Below are positions 14,919-24,647 of a DNA stretch of 64,000 nt, piece after piece; within the stretch, counting starts at the first letter, position 1, and every line of letters starts with the position of its first letter. The stretch comes from DASZUK01 sp963745595 (GTDB taxonomy: Bacteria > Actinomycetota > Acidimicrobiia > Acidimicrobiales > RAAP-2). Both the position numbers and the translations under genes were made by a program. A model generated the notes under the pieces. It made no database searches. It was not told the origin of the DNA and worked only from the letters and a program-made list of their open reading frames with translations. The stretch lies in NCBI GenBank assembly GCA_963745595.1, contig CAVUYB010000004.1, forward strand, positions 62,001 to 126,000, read 5' to 3'.

Positions 14919-17003
14919 TTACGACGGGGGTACCTCGGCGGTGGTGGACGCCTCGCCGGCGACGACGTCCCGGCGGAGGAGGTCGACGGCGGCCGACGCG
15001 GCCGCGGCGACGGCCGGGTCGGGGGCGACGACGGACACCTGGCCGACGAGGTCGATCAGCTGCTTGACCGTCCGGACGAAGTCGCCGGGAGCGATCTCGC
15101 CGACGTCTTGGGCGGCGACCTCGAGGACGGTTCCGAACGACGCGCCCCGGGCCCACGACGTCACCGCGCCGGCCAGGCCCGGCTCGGGCTGGCGCGTCCT
15201 CGGCACGAGGTGTGCCTCCTCGAACGCCCGCACCCGGTCGGCGAGGTCGGCGAGGTCGGCGAGCCGCTGGCCGAGCTCGGCCCGGCGCTTCTCCCCCAGT
15301 CGGTCGGCGAGCTTCTTGCGGCGCGCCGGAACGCCGACCGACCGCCGGGCCCGTCGGCGCTCGAAGATGACCGCGGACAGGACGCCGGCCAGGATCGACG
15401 GGTCGGCGCCGGCGAGCACGTCGCCGGCGACGGCCTCGGCGACGAGCAGATCCGACTCGTGGTACACGCGGGCCAGCCGGGACCCCGCGCCGGTCAGCCG
15501 CCAGCCGTCGAGGTACGCCATGTCGCCGAGGACCGCCAGCCGCCGGCCGAGCAGCTCGACGAGGTTGCCGTCGGACGTCGCCTGCCACTGGGCGAACGAC
15601 TGCCGCAGGACGTTCTCCGCGGTCGGGCGGTCGAACCGGCGGACGAGGTTGACGGTCAGGTTGTACGTCGGCCGGAACGCGGAGCGGAGGTCCGGCGGTG
15701 GGGCGACGGCCACCCGCGCCGCCTCGGCCGCGGTCACCTCGGCGGACCAGACGACGACCGCGTGGCCGACGTCGTCGAGTCCCCGCCGGCCGGCCCGGCC
15801 GGTGAGCTGGGCGTACTCCCCCGACGTCAGGTTGGCCCGGCCGGCGCCGCCGAACTTGCTGAACCGTTCGATCACGACCGACCGGGCCGGCATGTTGATG
15901 CCGAGCGACAGCGTCTCGGTGGCGAAGACGACCTGGAGCAGCCCGGCCGAGAAGCAGGCTTCGACGGCCTCGCGGTACGCCGGGACGAGCCCGGCGTGGT
16001 GGGCCGCGACGCCGGCTTCGAGCCCTTCGAGCCACTCCGTGAACCCGAGGACGCGGAGGTCGTCGTCGGCCAAGCTGGCGACGTGGGCCTCGGCGATCCG
16101 GCGGATCGTCGCCCGTTGCCGCTGGTCGGTGAGCCGGACACCGTCGCGCAGGCACTGGCGGACGGCCTCGTCGCAGGCGGCGCGACTGAAGATGAACACG
16201 ATCGCCGGCAGCAGGTCGTCGTCGCCGAGCGCCTCGAGCAGCTCGGTCCGTCGCGGGGCGCGGAACGGCAGCTGTGGCCGGCCCCGCCAGTGCCCCGACG
16301 CCCGGGCCCGGCCGAGCCGCTGGGCCGTCTGGTCGAGCCGGAGGGCCTCACCGCCCACCCGGCCGTCGACGAGCAGTGGCAGGAGCTCCGTCTCCCCGCC
16401 GCCGTGCCGGTGGTGCACGGCCAGATGGTGGCGGAGGACGACCGGCCGGCGCCGCTCGACGACGACGTCGGTCGGGCCGCGGACCGTCCGGAGCCACGCG
16501 CCGAGCTCGGTGGCGTTGGCGACGGTGGCCGAGAGGCAGACGAACGCGATGCCCGGCGGGCTGAGGACGAGGACCTCCTCCCAGACGCCGCCGCGGTACG
16601 GGTCCTGGAGGTAGTGGACCTCGTCGAGGACGACCGTGCGCAGGCCGGCCAGCAGGTCGGAGCCGGCGAGGAGCATGTTGCGGAGCACCTCCGTCGTCAT
16701 GACGACGACCGGGGCGTCCGGGCGTATGGCGATGTCGCCGGTCAGCAGGCCGACGCGCGCCGCGCCGTGCTCCGCCGCCAGCTCGCCGAACTTCTGGTTC
16801 GAGAGCGCCTTGAGCGGCGTCGTGTAGAACGCCTTGCCCCCCGCCGCCAGCGCCCGGGCGACGCCGTAGGCGGCGACGAGCGTCTTGCCGGATCCGGTCG
16901 GCGCGGCGACGAGGACGGACCGGCCGGCGTCGAGCGCGTCGAGCGCGTCGGCTTGGAACGGGTCGACCGCGAACGACAGGCCGGCGAGGAACCGGTCCCT
17001 CAA
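14919..17003 (-). CDS. Ski2/Mtr4-like DEAD/DEAH-box helicase
   Basis: A 694-residue superfamily 2 helicase, likely acting on structured RNA. Motif I is AAPTGSGKT (about residue 29), motif II VVLDEVHYL, motif III LSATVANA, motif IV FIFSRAACDEAV and motif VI LTGRAGRRG, followed by winged-helix and helical-bundle regions. The combination DEVH plus TGRAGRRG is typical of Ski2-like RNA helicases (HelY in mycobacteria). The start is probably the TTG at 17003, which overlaps the tatC stop (TTGA); residues upstream of it are shadow frame. The pafA-tatA-tatC-helicase order is common in actinobacteria. Confidence 0.85.
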   Translation of the reverse strand: MRDRFLAGLSFAVDPFQADALDALDAGRSVLVAAPTGSGKTLVAAYGVARALAAGGKAFYTTPLKALSNQKFGELAAEHGAARVGLLTGDIAIRPDAPVVVMTTEVLRNMLLAGSDLLAGLRTVVLDEVHYLQDPYRGGVWEEVLVLSPPGIAFVCLSATVANATELGAWLRTVRGPTDVVVERRRPVVLRHHLAVHHRHGGGETELLPLLVDGRVGGEALRLDQTAQRLGRARASGHWRGRPQLPFRAPRRTELLEALGDDDLLPAIVFIFSRAACDEAVRQCLRDGVRLTDQRQRATIRRIAEAHVASLADDDLRVLGFTEWLEGLEAGVAAHHAGLVPAYREAVEACFSAGLLQVVFATETLSLGINMPARSVVIERFSKFGGAGRANLTSGEYAQLTGRAGRRGLDDVGHAVVVWSAEVTAAEAARVAVAPPPDLRSAFRPTYNLTVNLVRRFDRPTAENVLRQSFAQWQATSDGNLVELLGRRLAVLGDMAYLDGWRLTGAGSRLARVYHESDLLVAEAVAGDVLAGADPSILAGVLSAVIFERRRARRSVGVPARRKKLADRLGEKRRAELGQRLADLADLADRVRAFEEAHLVPRTRQPEPGLAGAVTSWARGASFGTVLEVAAQDVGEIAPGDFVRTVKQLIDLVGQVSVVAPDPAVAAAASAAVDLLRRDVVAGEASTTAEVPPS

Positions 17004-17749
17004 CGGCCGAACAGCTTCCCGATGCCGATGGACGCGAAGTAGAAGACGATCAACGGTCCGGCCAGCGCGAGCATCGAGAACGGGTCCGAGCTCGGCGTGA
17101 AGACCCCCGCGACGACGACGATGCCGATGATCGCCCACCGCCAGTGCCGGAGCAGCGCCCGCGGCGTCACGACCCGGGCGAGCTGGAGCGCGACGAGGAC
17201 GACCGGGAACTCGAACGTGATCCCGAACAGGACCATCATGAGCAGGATCAGCGTCAGGTAGCTGTTCGGGTTGTAGATCTGCTGCAGGGTCGGTCCCCCG
17301 GCGGCCTTCAAGAACGCGAGGGCGTGCGGGAAGATGACGTACGCGATCGCACAGCCGCCGACGAAGAGGACGATCGACGAGAGGACGAACGGGACCGCGT
17401 ACCGCTTCTCCGTGGCGCGTAGGCCGGGGGTGATGAACCGCCAGAGCTCCCAGAGAATGACCGGCGACGCGACGACGAGGCCACCGAACGCCGCCATCTT
17501 CACCCGCAACGAGAGGCCGTCGAGCGGGCTCGTGACGTAGAGCTGGCAGTTGCCCGGGTTGACCTGGCAGTACGGGTGCTGCAGGAAGCTGAGCATGTGG
17601 CTGTAGAAGACCGCGACGACCGACGCGGCGACGACGAACGCGATCGTCGCGATCACGAGGCGCCGGCGCAGCTCCGACAGGTGCTCCGAGAGCGTCATCG
17701 CGTCCGGCGTCGGATGTGTCTTGCGCCGCGACAGCAGCGGGATGGCCAT
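17000..17749 (-). CDS. tatC: Twin-arginine translocase subunit TatC
   Basis: A 249-residue six-TM membrane receptor of the Tat pathway, which exports folded proteins with RR signal peptides. The conserved N-terminal motif is present (MTLSEHLSELRRRLVIATIA), along with PYCQVNPGNCQLYVTSPLDG in the first periplasmic loop, FGGLVVASPVILWELWRFITPGL, and the last-helix FTPSSDPFSMLALAGPL. The start is the ATG at 17749, eight bases after the tatA stop, and the 3' end is coupled to the helicase gene. Confidence 0.95.
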   Translation of the reverse strand: MAIPLLSRRKTHPTPDAMTLSEHLSELRRRLVIATIAFVVAASVVAVFYSHMLSFLQHPYCQVNPGNCQLYVTSPLDGLSLRVKMAAFGGLVVASPVILWELWRFITPGLRATEKRYAVPFVLSSIVLFVGGCAIAYVIFPHALAFLKAAGGPTLQQIYNPNSYLTLILLMMVLFGITFEFPVVLVALQLARVVTPRALLRHWRWAIIGIVVVAGVFTPSSDPFSMLALAGPLIVFYFASIGIGKLFGR

Positions 17750-17757
17750 CGCCGGGC

Positions 17758-18198
17758 TCAGTTCATGCCCGGATCGTCGACCGGCACCGGGTCGACCGGC
17801 ACTGCGTCGATCTGGAGAGCCATGCCGGTCGGCTCCGGGTCGATCGGCACTGCGTCGATCGGCTCCGGGCCACCGGCTCGGTCCTCCGGCCAGGCGTCGC
17901 CGTCGGCGGCGACGTCGTCGGTCGCGGCCGGGTCCTCGACGAGCTCGTCCTCGGGCGCCAGCGCGGCCCACCGGTTGAGCACGGTCATCGGCGACCGGGC
18001 GAACCGGGCGATCTCCTGGGTCGACGGGAGGTCGGGGACGTTCTGGCGAACCTCTTGGTCGACGCGCTGCTGGAAGTCACGCAGCTTGCGCCAGGCCGCG
18101 CCGACCTGGCGGGCCACCTGGGGGAGCTTGTCCGGCCCCAGCAGGATGACGGCCACGATCACGATGACCAGCAGCTTGGCCGGGCTCAGGTCCAGCAT
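17758..18198 (-). CDS. tatA: Twin-arginine translocase subunit TatA/TatB family
   Basis: A 146-residue protein with one N-terminal membrane helix (LSPAKLLVIVIVAVILLGP), the GPDKLPQVAR hinge and an amphipathic helix (WRKLRDFQQRVDQEV). The longer amphipathic part and GPDKLP suggest TatB-like function, but with one copy visible I leave it as TatA/B. The acidic, proline-rich tail contains repeats of IDAVPIDPEP and VPVDPVPVD, probably disordered. It forms an operon with tatC (8-bp gap). Confidence 0.88.
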   Translation of the reverse strand: MLDLSPAKLLVIVIVAVILLGPDKLPQVARQVGAAWRKLRDFQQRVDQEVRQNVPDLPSTQEIARFARSPMTVLNRWAALAPEDELVEDPAATDDVAADGDAWPEDRAGGPEPIDAVPIDPEPTGMALQIDAVPVDPVPVDDPGMN

Positions 18199-18219
18199 CC
18201 GACCGGGAGTCTACGGCGG

Positions 18220-19578
18220 TCAGAGTGAGGCGATGAGCCGCTCGACGCGCTCGTCGTGGGAGCGGAACGGGTCCTTCAGCAGGACGGTCCGCTGAGCCTG
18301 GTCGTTGAGCTTGAGGTGGACCCAGTCGACGGTGAAGTCCCGTCGGCGTTCCTTCGCCCGCCGGACGAACGCGCCACGCAGGCGCGCCCGCGTCGTCTCC
18401 GGCGGGTCGGTCATCGCGGTGGCGATCTCCGCGTCGGTGCAGACGCGGTCGACCTGGTCGCGGTCCTGGAGCTTGTAGAAGAGGCCGCGGGAGCGGTCGA
18501 CATCGTGGTACATGAGGTCGACCATCGCCACCTTCGGGTGCGAGAGCGGGACGTCGTGGCGCTTGCGGACCTCGTCGACGAGCCGGTACTTCGCCACCCA
18601 GTCGCACTCTCGCCACAGCGACAGCGGGTCGGACTCGAGGCCCTTCAGGCAGTGCTCCCACATGTCGAGCGCCCGGTCCTCCTCCGGCGAGAGGCCGCGA
18701 CGGTCGCGGAACCGCAACGCCCGCTCGAGGTACTCGGCCTGGATGTCGAGGGCGCGCATCTCCCGGCCGTTGGCCAGCCGGACCCGGCGCTGGCAGGTGA
18801 CGTCGTGACTGATCTCGCGGATGGCACGGATCGGGTTCTCGAGCGTCAGGTCGCGCAGCACGGTGCTCGAGTCCTCGAGCATCGCCAGCAGGATGCTCGT
18901 CGTCCCGACCTTCAAGAAGCTGGCGTACTCGCTCATGTTCGAGTCACCGACGATGACGTGCAGCCGACGGAACCGCTCCGCGTCGGCGTGCGGCTCGTCG
19001 CGGGTGTTGATGATCGGTCGGCTCCGCGTCGTCGCCGAGGAGACGCCCTCCCAGATGTGCTCGGCGCGCTGGCTGATGCAGTAGACCGCGCCCCGGGCGG
19101 TCTGGAGCACCTTGCCGGCGCCGGCGAAGATCTGCCGGCTGACGAGGAACGGGATCAGCACCTCGGTGTACCGGTTGAAGTCGTCGTTGCGCTCGGTCAG
19201 GTAGTTCTCGTGGCAGCCGTACGAGTTGCCGGCGGAGTCGGTGTTGTTCTTGAACAGGTAGACGTCGCCGCGGATGCCCTCCTCGCGCAGCCGCGACTGC
19301 GCGCCGGTGACGAGCTGGGAGAGGATCCACTCGCCGGCCTTGTCGTGCGTCACGAGGTCGCGGATCTGGTCGCACTCGGGGGTGGCGTACTCCGGGTGGC
19401 TGCCGACGTCGAGGTAGAGCCGGGCGCCGTTCTCCAAGAAGACGTTCGACGACCGCCCCCAGCTGACGACCCGCCGGAACAGGTACCGGGCGACCTCGTC
19501 GGGGCTGAGCCGGCGCTGGCCGCGCAGCGTGAACGTCACGCCGTACTCGTTCTCGAGCCCGAAGATGCGCCGGTTCAC
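18220..19578 (-). CDS. pafA: Pup-protein ligase PafA
   Basis: A 452-residue glutamine-synthetase-like ligase that attaches the C-terminal Glu of Pup to substrate lysines using ATP. The start MNRRIFGLENEYGVTF contains the metal/ATP-binding ENEYG. LYLDVGSHPEYATPECD holds the catalytic-base aspartate, and FKNNTDSAGNSYGCHENYL and INTRDEPHADAERFRRLHVI are conserved. The shorter length and N-terminus separate it from Dop at 21394-22872. It lies 23 bp after prcA, at the end of the proteasome run. Confidence 0.95.
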   Translation of the reverse strand: MNRRIFGLENEYGVTFTLRGQRRLSPDEVARYLFRRVVSWGRSSNVFLENGARLYLDVGSHPEYATPECDQIRDLVTHDKAGEWILSQLVTGAQSRLREEGIRGDVYLFKNNTDSAGNSYGCHENYLTERNDDFNRYTEVLIPFLVSRQIFAGAGKVLQTARGAVYCISQRAEHIWEGVSSATTRSRPIINTRDEPHADAERFRRLHVIVGDSNMSEYASFLKVGTTSILLAMLEDSSTVLRDLTLENPIRAIREISHDVTCQRRVRLANGREMRALDIQAEYLERALRFRDRRGLSPEEDRALDMWEHCLKGLESDPLSLWRECDWVAKYRLVDEVRKRHDVPLSHPKVAMVDLMYHDVDRSRGLFYKLQDRDQVDRVCTDAEIATAMTDPPETTRARLRGAFVRRAKERRRDFTVDWVHLKLNDQAQRTVLLKDPFRSHDERVERLIASL

Positions 19579-19601
19579 GAAGCCACCGTAGCGCCGGCCG
19601 G

Positions 19602-20390
19602 CTACGGCCCTTCGGCAGCCCCCGCGTCGGTCGCCCCGGAGTCGGTCGTCTGGCTGGCCGCTGTCCCCTCGCTCGGAACCTCAGCCGCCGGGCCGTCCCC
19701 GCCGCTGTCCTCGCCCCCCAGCAGGGAGGCGAGCTCGTCGTCGGTGACCCGCCGAAACGTGCGGCGGCCGTTGCTCCGGCTGAGCACGGCCACCTCGAGG
19801 TCCCCTGACCCGAGCGTCCGCTCCGGCCCGGCGAGGGCGCCGACGGCGCGGCCGAGCGCGTCGGCCAGCGATCGGTCGGCCCGCCAGTCGGTGCCGACCC
19901 GCTCGGAGATCGTCTGCGCGTCGCCACCGAGGACCGCGAACCGGTCCTCGTCGGTGATCGTCCCCTCGTAGGCGACGTGGTAGAGCTGGTTCGACCGGCC
20001 GTCCGCGCCGAGTTCGGCGACGAGGATCTCGACCTCGAGCGGCTTCATCTCGTGCGTGAAGACGTTGCCGAGGTACTGGGCGTACACGTTGGCGAGCGAC
20101 CGGGCATCGACGTCCTCCCGGCTGAACGCGAAGCCCTTGGTGTCGGCGTGGCGGACGCCGGCCACCCGGAGCTGGTCGTACTCGTTGTACTTGCCGACGC
20201 CGGCGAACGCGATCCGGTCGTAGATCTCGCTGATCTTGTGGAGCGAACGGGACGGGTTCTCGGCGACGATGAGGACGCCGTCGGCGTAGACGGTGGCGAC
20301 GAGCGAGCGGCCGCGGGCGATGCCCTTCTGCGCGTACTCGGCCCGGTCCTTCATGACCTGCTCGGGCGCGACGTAGTACGGCATGCTCAT
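19602..20390 (-). CDS. prcA: 20S proteasome alpha subunit
   Basis: A 262-residue alpha-type subunit forming the outer gating rings. It shows the alpha N-terminal helix (APEQVMKDRAEYAQKGIARG), KISEIYDRIAFAGVGKYNEYD, and FTHEMKPLEVEILVAELG. There is no catalytic N-terminal threonine, as expected. The last 40 residues are a Gly/Ser/Thr/Ala-rich disordered tail. The start overlaps the end of prcB by 4 bp, so the two rings are translationally coupled. Confidence 0.95.
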   Translation of the reverse strand: MSMPYYVAPEQVMKDRAEYAQKGIARGRSLVATVYADGVLIVAENPSRSLHKISEIYDRIAFAGVGKYNEYDQLRVAGVRHADTKGFAFSREDVDARSLANVYAQYLGNVFTHEMKPLEVEILVAELGADGRSNQLYHVAYEGTITDEDRFAVLGGDAQTISERVGTDWRADRSLADALGRAVGALAGPERTLGSGDLEVAVLSRSNGRRTFRRVTDDELASLLGGEDSGGDGPAAEVPSEGTAASQTTDSGATDAGAAEGP

Positions 20391-21175
20391 GCCGGTGACC
20401 TCCGCTTGCGGTCGATGATCGCCGCGAACCGCTCGGCCACCTCGGCCTCGTCGACCTGCTCGTAGCCGTCGGCGGTCACGACCGCGACCAACGGGTAGAT
20501 GCCGCGGACGAGGTCGGGGCCGCCGGTGGCCGAGTCCTCGTCCGCGGCCTCGTAGAGTGCGTTGACCGCCAGCTCGACCGCGTCGGGGCGGGAGAGCGCT
20601 TCTCGGTAGCCGAGCTTGATCGTCGTCCGGGCGTCCCGGCCGCCGGAGCCGGTCGCCTGGAAGTCGGCCTCCTCGTAGTGGCCGCCGGTGACGTCGTAGG
20701 TGAAGATCCGACCGATCTCGCGACGGAGGTCGTAGCCGGCGAAGAGCGGCACGACGGCCAGGCCCTGCATGGCCAGCGGCAGGTGCTGGCGGACCATCTG
20801 GGCGAGCTGGTTGGCCTTGCCTTCGAGGCTGAGCGTGACGCCTTCGACCTTCTCGTAGTGCTCGAGCTGGACCTGGAAGAGCCGGACCATCTCGACGGCG
20901 AAGCCGGCCGCGCCGGCGATGGCGACGGCGGAGTACCGGTCGGCCGGGAAGACCTTCTCCATCGCCCGGTGAGCGATCGCGTGACCTTCGGTGGCGCGGC
21001 GATCGCCGGCCATGACGACGCCGTCGGCGAACCGCAGGGCGACGACCGTCGTCGAATGCCGGAACGGCGTCGTCGAGTCGGGAACCGTCGGGATGGCTGG
21101 CACACCGGCCCGCCGGAGCAGTCCGGCGAAGTCCGGGCCTGGATCGTCGAAGGGCGAGAAGAGCGGCAGGCTCAC
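20387..21175 (-). CDS. prcB: 20S proteasome beta subunit (catalytic)
   Basis: A 262-residue beta-type subunit with a propeptide of about 41 residues. The predicted nucleophile is Thr42 in FRHS/TTVVALRFADG. Conserved Asp and Lys positions (VMAGDRRATEG, MEKVFPADRYSAVAIAGAAG) and ATGSGGRDARTTIKLGY complete the active site. The GTG start overlaps the pup stop codon (GTGA), and the end overlaps prcA, giving the compact pup-prcB-prcA arrangement. Confidence 0.96.
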   Translation of the reverse strand: MSLPLFSPFDDPGPDFAGLLRRAGVPAIPTVPDSTTPFRHSTTVVALRFADGVVMAGDRRATEGHAIAHRAMEKVFPADRYSAVAIAGAAGFAVEMVRLFQVQLEHYEKVEGVTLSLEGKANQLAQMVRQHLPLAMQGLAVVPLFAGYDLRREIGRIFTYDVTGGHYEEADFQATGSGGRDARTTIKLGYREALSRPDAVELAVNALYEAADEDSATGGPDLVRGIYPLVAVVTADGYEQVDEAEVAERFAAIIDRKRRSPA

Positions 21176-21369
21176 TCGCCGCCCTTCTGGACGTAGTTGC
21201 GGACGAACTCCTCCGCGTTGTCCTCGAGGACCTCGTCGATCTCGTCCAGCAGGTCGTCGAGCTCCGCCTTCAGCTTCTCGCCGCGCTCGGACGGCGCGAC
21301 CGTCGTGTCGTCGACCGTCTCTTCCGTCCGCTCGGGTGCGGTCTTCTTCTTCAACTCGCGTTCAGCCAT
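21172..21369 (-). CDS. pup: Prokaryotic ubiquitin-like protein Pup
   Basis: A 65-residue protein modifier, mostly disordered and charged, with the ARC-binding helix region (KLKAELDDLLDEIDEVLEDN) and the C-terminus VQKGGE. It ends in Glu rather than the Gln of mycobacterial Pup, so it is ready for ligation by PafA without prior deamidation by Dop. The ATG at 21369 has AGGAGA upstream. The upstream dop gene ends 24 bp away. Confidence 0.96.
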   Translation of the reverse strand: MAERELKKKTAPERTEETVDDTTVAPSERGEKLKAELDDLLDEIDEVLEDNAEEFVRNYVQKGGE

Positions 21370-21393
21370 CGTCGTTCTCCTCATGAGCACCGG

Positions 21394-22872
21394 TCACGAA
21401 CTCAGTCGCTCCAGCAGCTCCGCCGGGTTGGCGCTCGCCTCCAAGAGGGCGGCCGTGAATTCGGCCGTCCCCTTGAGAGGATCCATCATAGGGACGCGGC
21501 GGAGGGGGTCGGTTCCGAGGTCGAAGACGACGGAGTCCCAGTTGGCGGTGACGACCGCTTCGGGCCACCGGGCGAGGCACTGGCCCCGGAACCAGGCCCG
21601 CGTGTCGGTCGGCGGCATCGTCACCGCGCGCTCGACGTCGGCGTCGGTCACGAGTCGCTCCAGGCCCAGCCGGGCGTAGAGCGACCGCTCCGGCCGAAGG
21701 TCGTGATACTGCAGGTCGAGGGCGGCGAGCCGGTCGTCGCGCCAGTCGCAGCCGTGCCGGTCCATGTACGCGGTCATCAGCTGGTACTTGGCCACCCAGT
21801 CGAGCTGGCGGGCCAGGCTCATCGGGTCGGTCTCGAGCGCGCCGAGGACGGCCTCCCAGCGGTCGAGGACCATCTGCCCGACCAGCTCGTCGCCGAGCAC
21901 CTCCAGCCCCCGTTCCTCGGCGAACTTGCGGGCCGCGGTCAGCAGGTCCCACTGGATCTCGAGCGCGGTCGCGGTCGAGCCGTCGGCCAGGGTCAGCGGC
22001 GCGGCCAGCGTGAGGTCGGTCGAGACGTGGTGCATCGCCCGGACCGGATCGGCCGGCGAGAAGTCGCGGGGAGGCATCGCGTCGTCCTCGAGCATCGCCA
22101 GGACGAGCGCGGTCGTCCCGACCTTGAGGAACGTCGACACCTCCGACAGGTTGGCGTCGCCGACGATGACGTGCAGGCGGCGGAACCGGCGCGGGTCGGC
22201 GTGCGGCTCGTCGCGGGTGTTGACGATCGGCCGCTTCAGCGTCGTCTCGAGGCCGACGACCTCCTCGAAGAACTCCGCCCGCTGCGTGATCTGGAAGTCG
22301 ACCCGGTCGAAGGACGCCGTCTCGGTGCCGACCTTGCCGGCGCCGGCGAAGATCTGGCGGGTGACGAAGTGGGGCACGACGCCGGTGACGATCTTGGCGA
22401 ACGGCAGCGCCCGGTCCATCAGGTAGTTCTCGTGGCAGCCGTACGAGTTGCCCTTGCCGTCGGAGTTGTTCTTGTAGACGACGACCGGCACCGCGTCGGG
22501 GAAGATCCTTCGGGCCGCGGCCATCGACCGGCGGAGGATCTCCTCGCCGGCCTTGTCGTGGACGACGAGCTCGAGCGGGTTGGCGCACTCCGGCGTCGAG
22601 TACTCCGGATGCGCGTGGTCGACGTAGTACCGGGCGCCGTTCGTGAGCACGGTGTTCGCCAGGTGCGTCTCGACCGACGGTGGCATCGACCCCTCGCGGG
22701 CGAAGCCGCGGGCGTCGTTGCCCGGTGTCTCGTCCTCGAAGTCCCAGCCGGTCCGGCGCTCGACGTCGGCGGCGTAGGCGTTGACGAGCACCGACGACGC
22801 GGTGATCGGGTTCCCGTCCCCGCCGTGGATCCCGTACTCCGTCTCGATCCCGCAGACCTTCGCGATGGCCAT
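21394..22872 (-). CDS. dop: Depupylase/deamidase Dop
   Basis: A 492-residue homologue of PafA that removes Pup from substrates. Diagnostic features are the start MAIAKVCGIETEYGIHGGDG, the longer N-terminal loop (about 35-60), RYYVDHAHPEYSTPECANPLE with the catalytic Asp, YKNNSDGKGNSYGCHENYLM and NTRDEPHADPRRFRRLHVI. Because Pup here ends in Glu, depupylation and not deamidation should be its main role. It starts 2 bp after the arc stop. Confidence 0.95.
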   Translation of the reverse strand: MAIAKVCGIETEYGIHGGDGNPITASSVLVNAYAADVERRTGWDFEDETPGNDARGFAREGSMPPSVETHLANTVLTNGARYYVDHAHPEYSTPECANPLELVVHDKAGEEILRRSMAAARRIFPDAVPVVVYKNNSDGKGNSYGCHENYLMDRALPFAKIVTGVVPHFVTRQIFAGAGKVGTETASFDRVDFQITQRAEFFEEVVGLETTLKRPIVNTRDEPHADPRRFRRLHVIVGDANLSEVSTFLKVGTTALVLAMLEDDAMPPRDFSPADPVRAMHHVSTDLTLAAPLTLADGSTATALEIQWDLLTAARKFAEERGLEVLGDELVGQMVLDRWEAVLGALETDPMSLARQLDWVAKYQLMTAYMDRHGCDWRDDRLAALDLQYHDLRPERSLYARLGLERLVTDADVERAVTMPPTDTRAWFRGQCLARWPEAVVTANWDSVVFDLGTDPLRRVPMMDPLKGTAEFTAALLEASANPAELLERLSS

Positions 22873-22874
22873 GG

Positions 22875-24647
22875 CTACAGGTACTGGCCGGTGCCGACCC
22901 GTTCGATCGCCCGCCCGCCACGGACGTCGCGGTCCTCGCTGAGGAGCGTCCGGACGTAGACGATCCGCTCCCCCTTCTTCCCGGAGATCCGAGCCCAGTC
23001 GTCCGGGTTCGTCGTGTTCGGGAGGTCTTCGTTCTCCTTGTACTCCTGGCGGATCGACTCGCGCAGGTCGGCCGTCCGGATCCCGCCGGGCTCGCCGGCG
23101 ATGACCCGCTTGATAGCCAGCTTCTTCGCCCGCCGGACGATGTTCTCGATCATCGCCCCGGACGCGAAGTCGCGGTAGTACAGGATCTCCTTGTCACCGT
23201 TCTGGTACGTGACCTCGAGGAAACGGTTGTCGTCGTCCTCGCGGTACATCTCGGCGACGGTGTCCTCGATGATCGCCAGAACGGCCTTGTGCGGGTCGCC
23301 GCCACCGAGCCGCTCGACCTCCGGTCGGTCGAGCGGCAGGTCGGCGGTCAGGTACCGCGAGAAGATCTGGGCCGCGGCCTCTTCGTCCGGGCGCTCGATC
23401 TTGATCTTCACGTCGAGCCGGCCGGGGCGGAGGATCGCCGGGTCGATCAGGTCCTCCCGGTTCGACGCCCCGATGACGATGACGTCCCGGAGGGACTCGA
23501 CGCCGTCGATCTCGGCGAGCAGCTGCGGGACGATCGTCGACTCCATGTCCGAGCTGATCCCGGTCCCCCTCGTCCGGAACAGCGACTCCATCTCGTCGAA
23601 GAAGACGATGACCGGCATGCCCTCGTCGGCCTTCTCGCGGGCCCGCTGGAAGACCTGTCGGATCTGCCGCTCGGTCTCGCCGACGTACTTGTTGAGCAGC
23701 TCCGGGCCCTTGATGTTGAGGAAGTAGCTGCGGACGTTGTCGTCGCCGGTCGTCTCCGCGACCTTCTTGGCCAGCGAGTTCGCCACCGCCTTGGCGATGA
23801 GCGTCTTGCCGCAGCCCGGCGGCCCGTAGAGGAGGATGCCCTTGGGCGCCGGCAGGTCGTACTCCGCGAACAGCGTCCGGTGCAGGTACGGCAGCTCGAC
23901 CGCGTCGGTGATCGCCTCGATCTGCGTGTCGAGGCCGCCGACGTCGGCGTACGTGATGTCCGGGACCTCCTCGAGGACGAGCTCCTCGGTCTCGAGCTTC
24001 GGCAGCTTCTCGATGAGCAGCTGCGTGCGGACGTCCATCAGCAGCGAGTCGCCCGCCCGCAGCCGGACGTCGAAGAGATCCTCGCTCAGCTCGGCCACCC
24101 GCTCCTCGTCCGCCCGGGCGAAGACGATGCACCGACGACGGTCGTCGAGCCGCTCCTTGAGCGTGACGACCTCGCCCGCGAGCTCGCCGTCGCGGACGAG
24201 GACGACGTTGAGCGATTCGTTCAAGACGACCTCGTTGCCCTTGCGGATCACGCCCGGGTCGATGTCCGGGTGCAGGGCGACCCGCATCTTCCGGCCGCCG
24301 GAGAAGACGTCGACCGTGCCGTCCTCGTTGATCCCGAGGAACGTGCCGTACGCGGCCGGCGGCTGCGTAAGCTTCTCGACCTCCTCACGGAGGGCGGCGA
24401 GCTGCTCCTTGGCCTGCTGCAGCGTGAACGTCAGCTTCTCGTTCTGGGAGATCGCGTGGGCGAGCTGACCCTTGGTCTCGAGCAGCCGCTCCTCCAGTGC
24501 CTGGACGCGGCCCGGGCTCTCCTGGAGGCGACGACGGAGGGCGTTGACCTCGTCCTCGGCCTCGAGGAGTCGACTGCGAAGGACTTCGAGCTCGTCCTCG
24601 CCACGTTCGTGCTGTCCTCGATCAGGCGTCGGACTCACCTCCCGCAC
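22875..24647 (-). CDS. arc: Proteasome-associated AAA+ ATPase ARC/Mpa
   Basis: A 590-residue hexameric unfoldase that binds Pup and feeds substrates to the 20S core. It shows an N-terminal coiled coil (about 15-95, LLEAEDEVNALRRRLQE), two OB domains (about 100-230), Walker A GPPGCGKTL, Walker B VIVFFDEME, and SRH region NREDLIDPAILRPGRLD. The C-terminus GTGQYL carries the penultimate tyrosine that docks into the alpha ring. The start is GTG at 24647; GTG at 24638 is possible. It is first in the minus-strand proteasome run. Confidence 0.95.
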   Translation of the reverse strand: MREVSPTPDRGQHERGEDELEVLRSRLLEAEDEVNALRRRLQESPGRVQALEERLLETKGQLAHAISQNEKLTFTLQQAKEQLAALREEVEKLTQPPAAYGTFLGINEDGTVDVFSGGRKMRVALHPDIDPGVIRKGNEVVLNESLNVVLVRDGELAGEVVTLKERLDDRRRCIVFARADEERVAELSEDLFDVRLRAGDSLLMDVRTQLLIEKLPKLETEELVLEEVPDITYADVGGLDTQIEAITDAVELPYLHRTLFAEYDLPAPKGILLYGPPGCGKTLIAKAVANSLAKKVAETTGDDNVRSYFLNIKGPELLNKYVGETERQIRQVFQRAREKADEGMPVIVFFDEMESLFRTRGTGISSDMESTIVPQLLAEIDGVESLRDVIVIGASNREDLIDPAILRPGRLDVKIKIERPDEEAAAQIFSRYLTADLPLDRPEVERLGGGDPHKAVLAIIEDTVAEMYREDDDNRFLEVTYQNGDKEILYYRDFASGAMIENIVRRAKKLAIKRVIAGEPGGIRTADLRESIRQEYKENEDLPNTTNPDDWARISGKKGERIVYVRTLLSEDRDVRGGRAIERVGTGQYL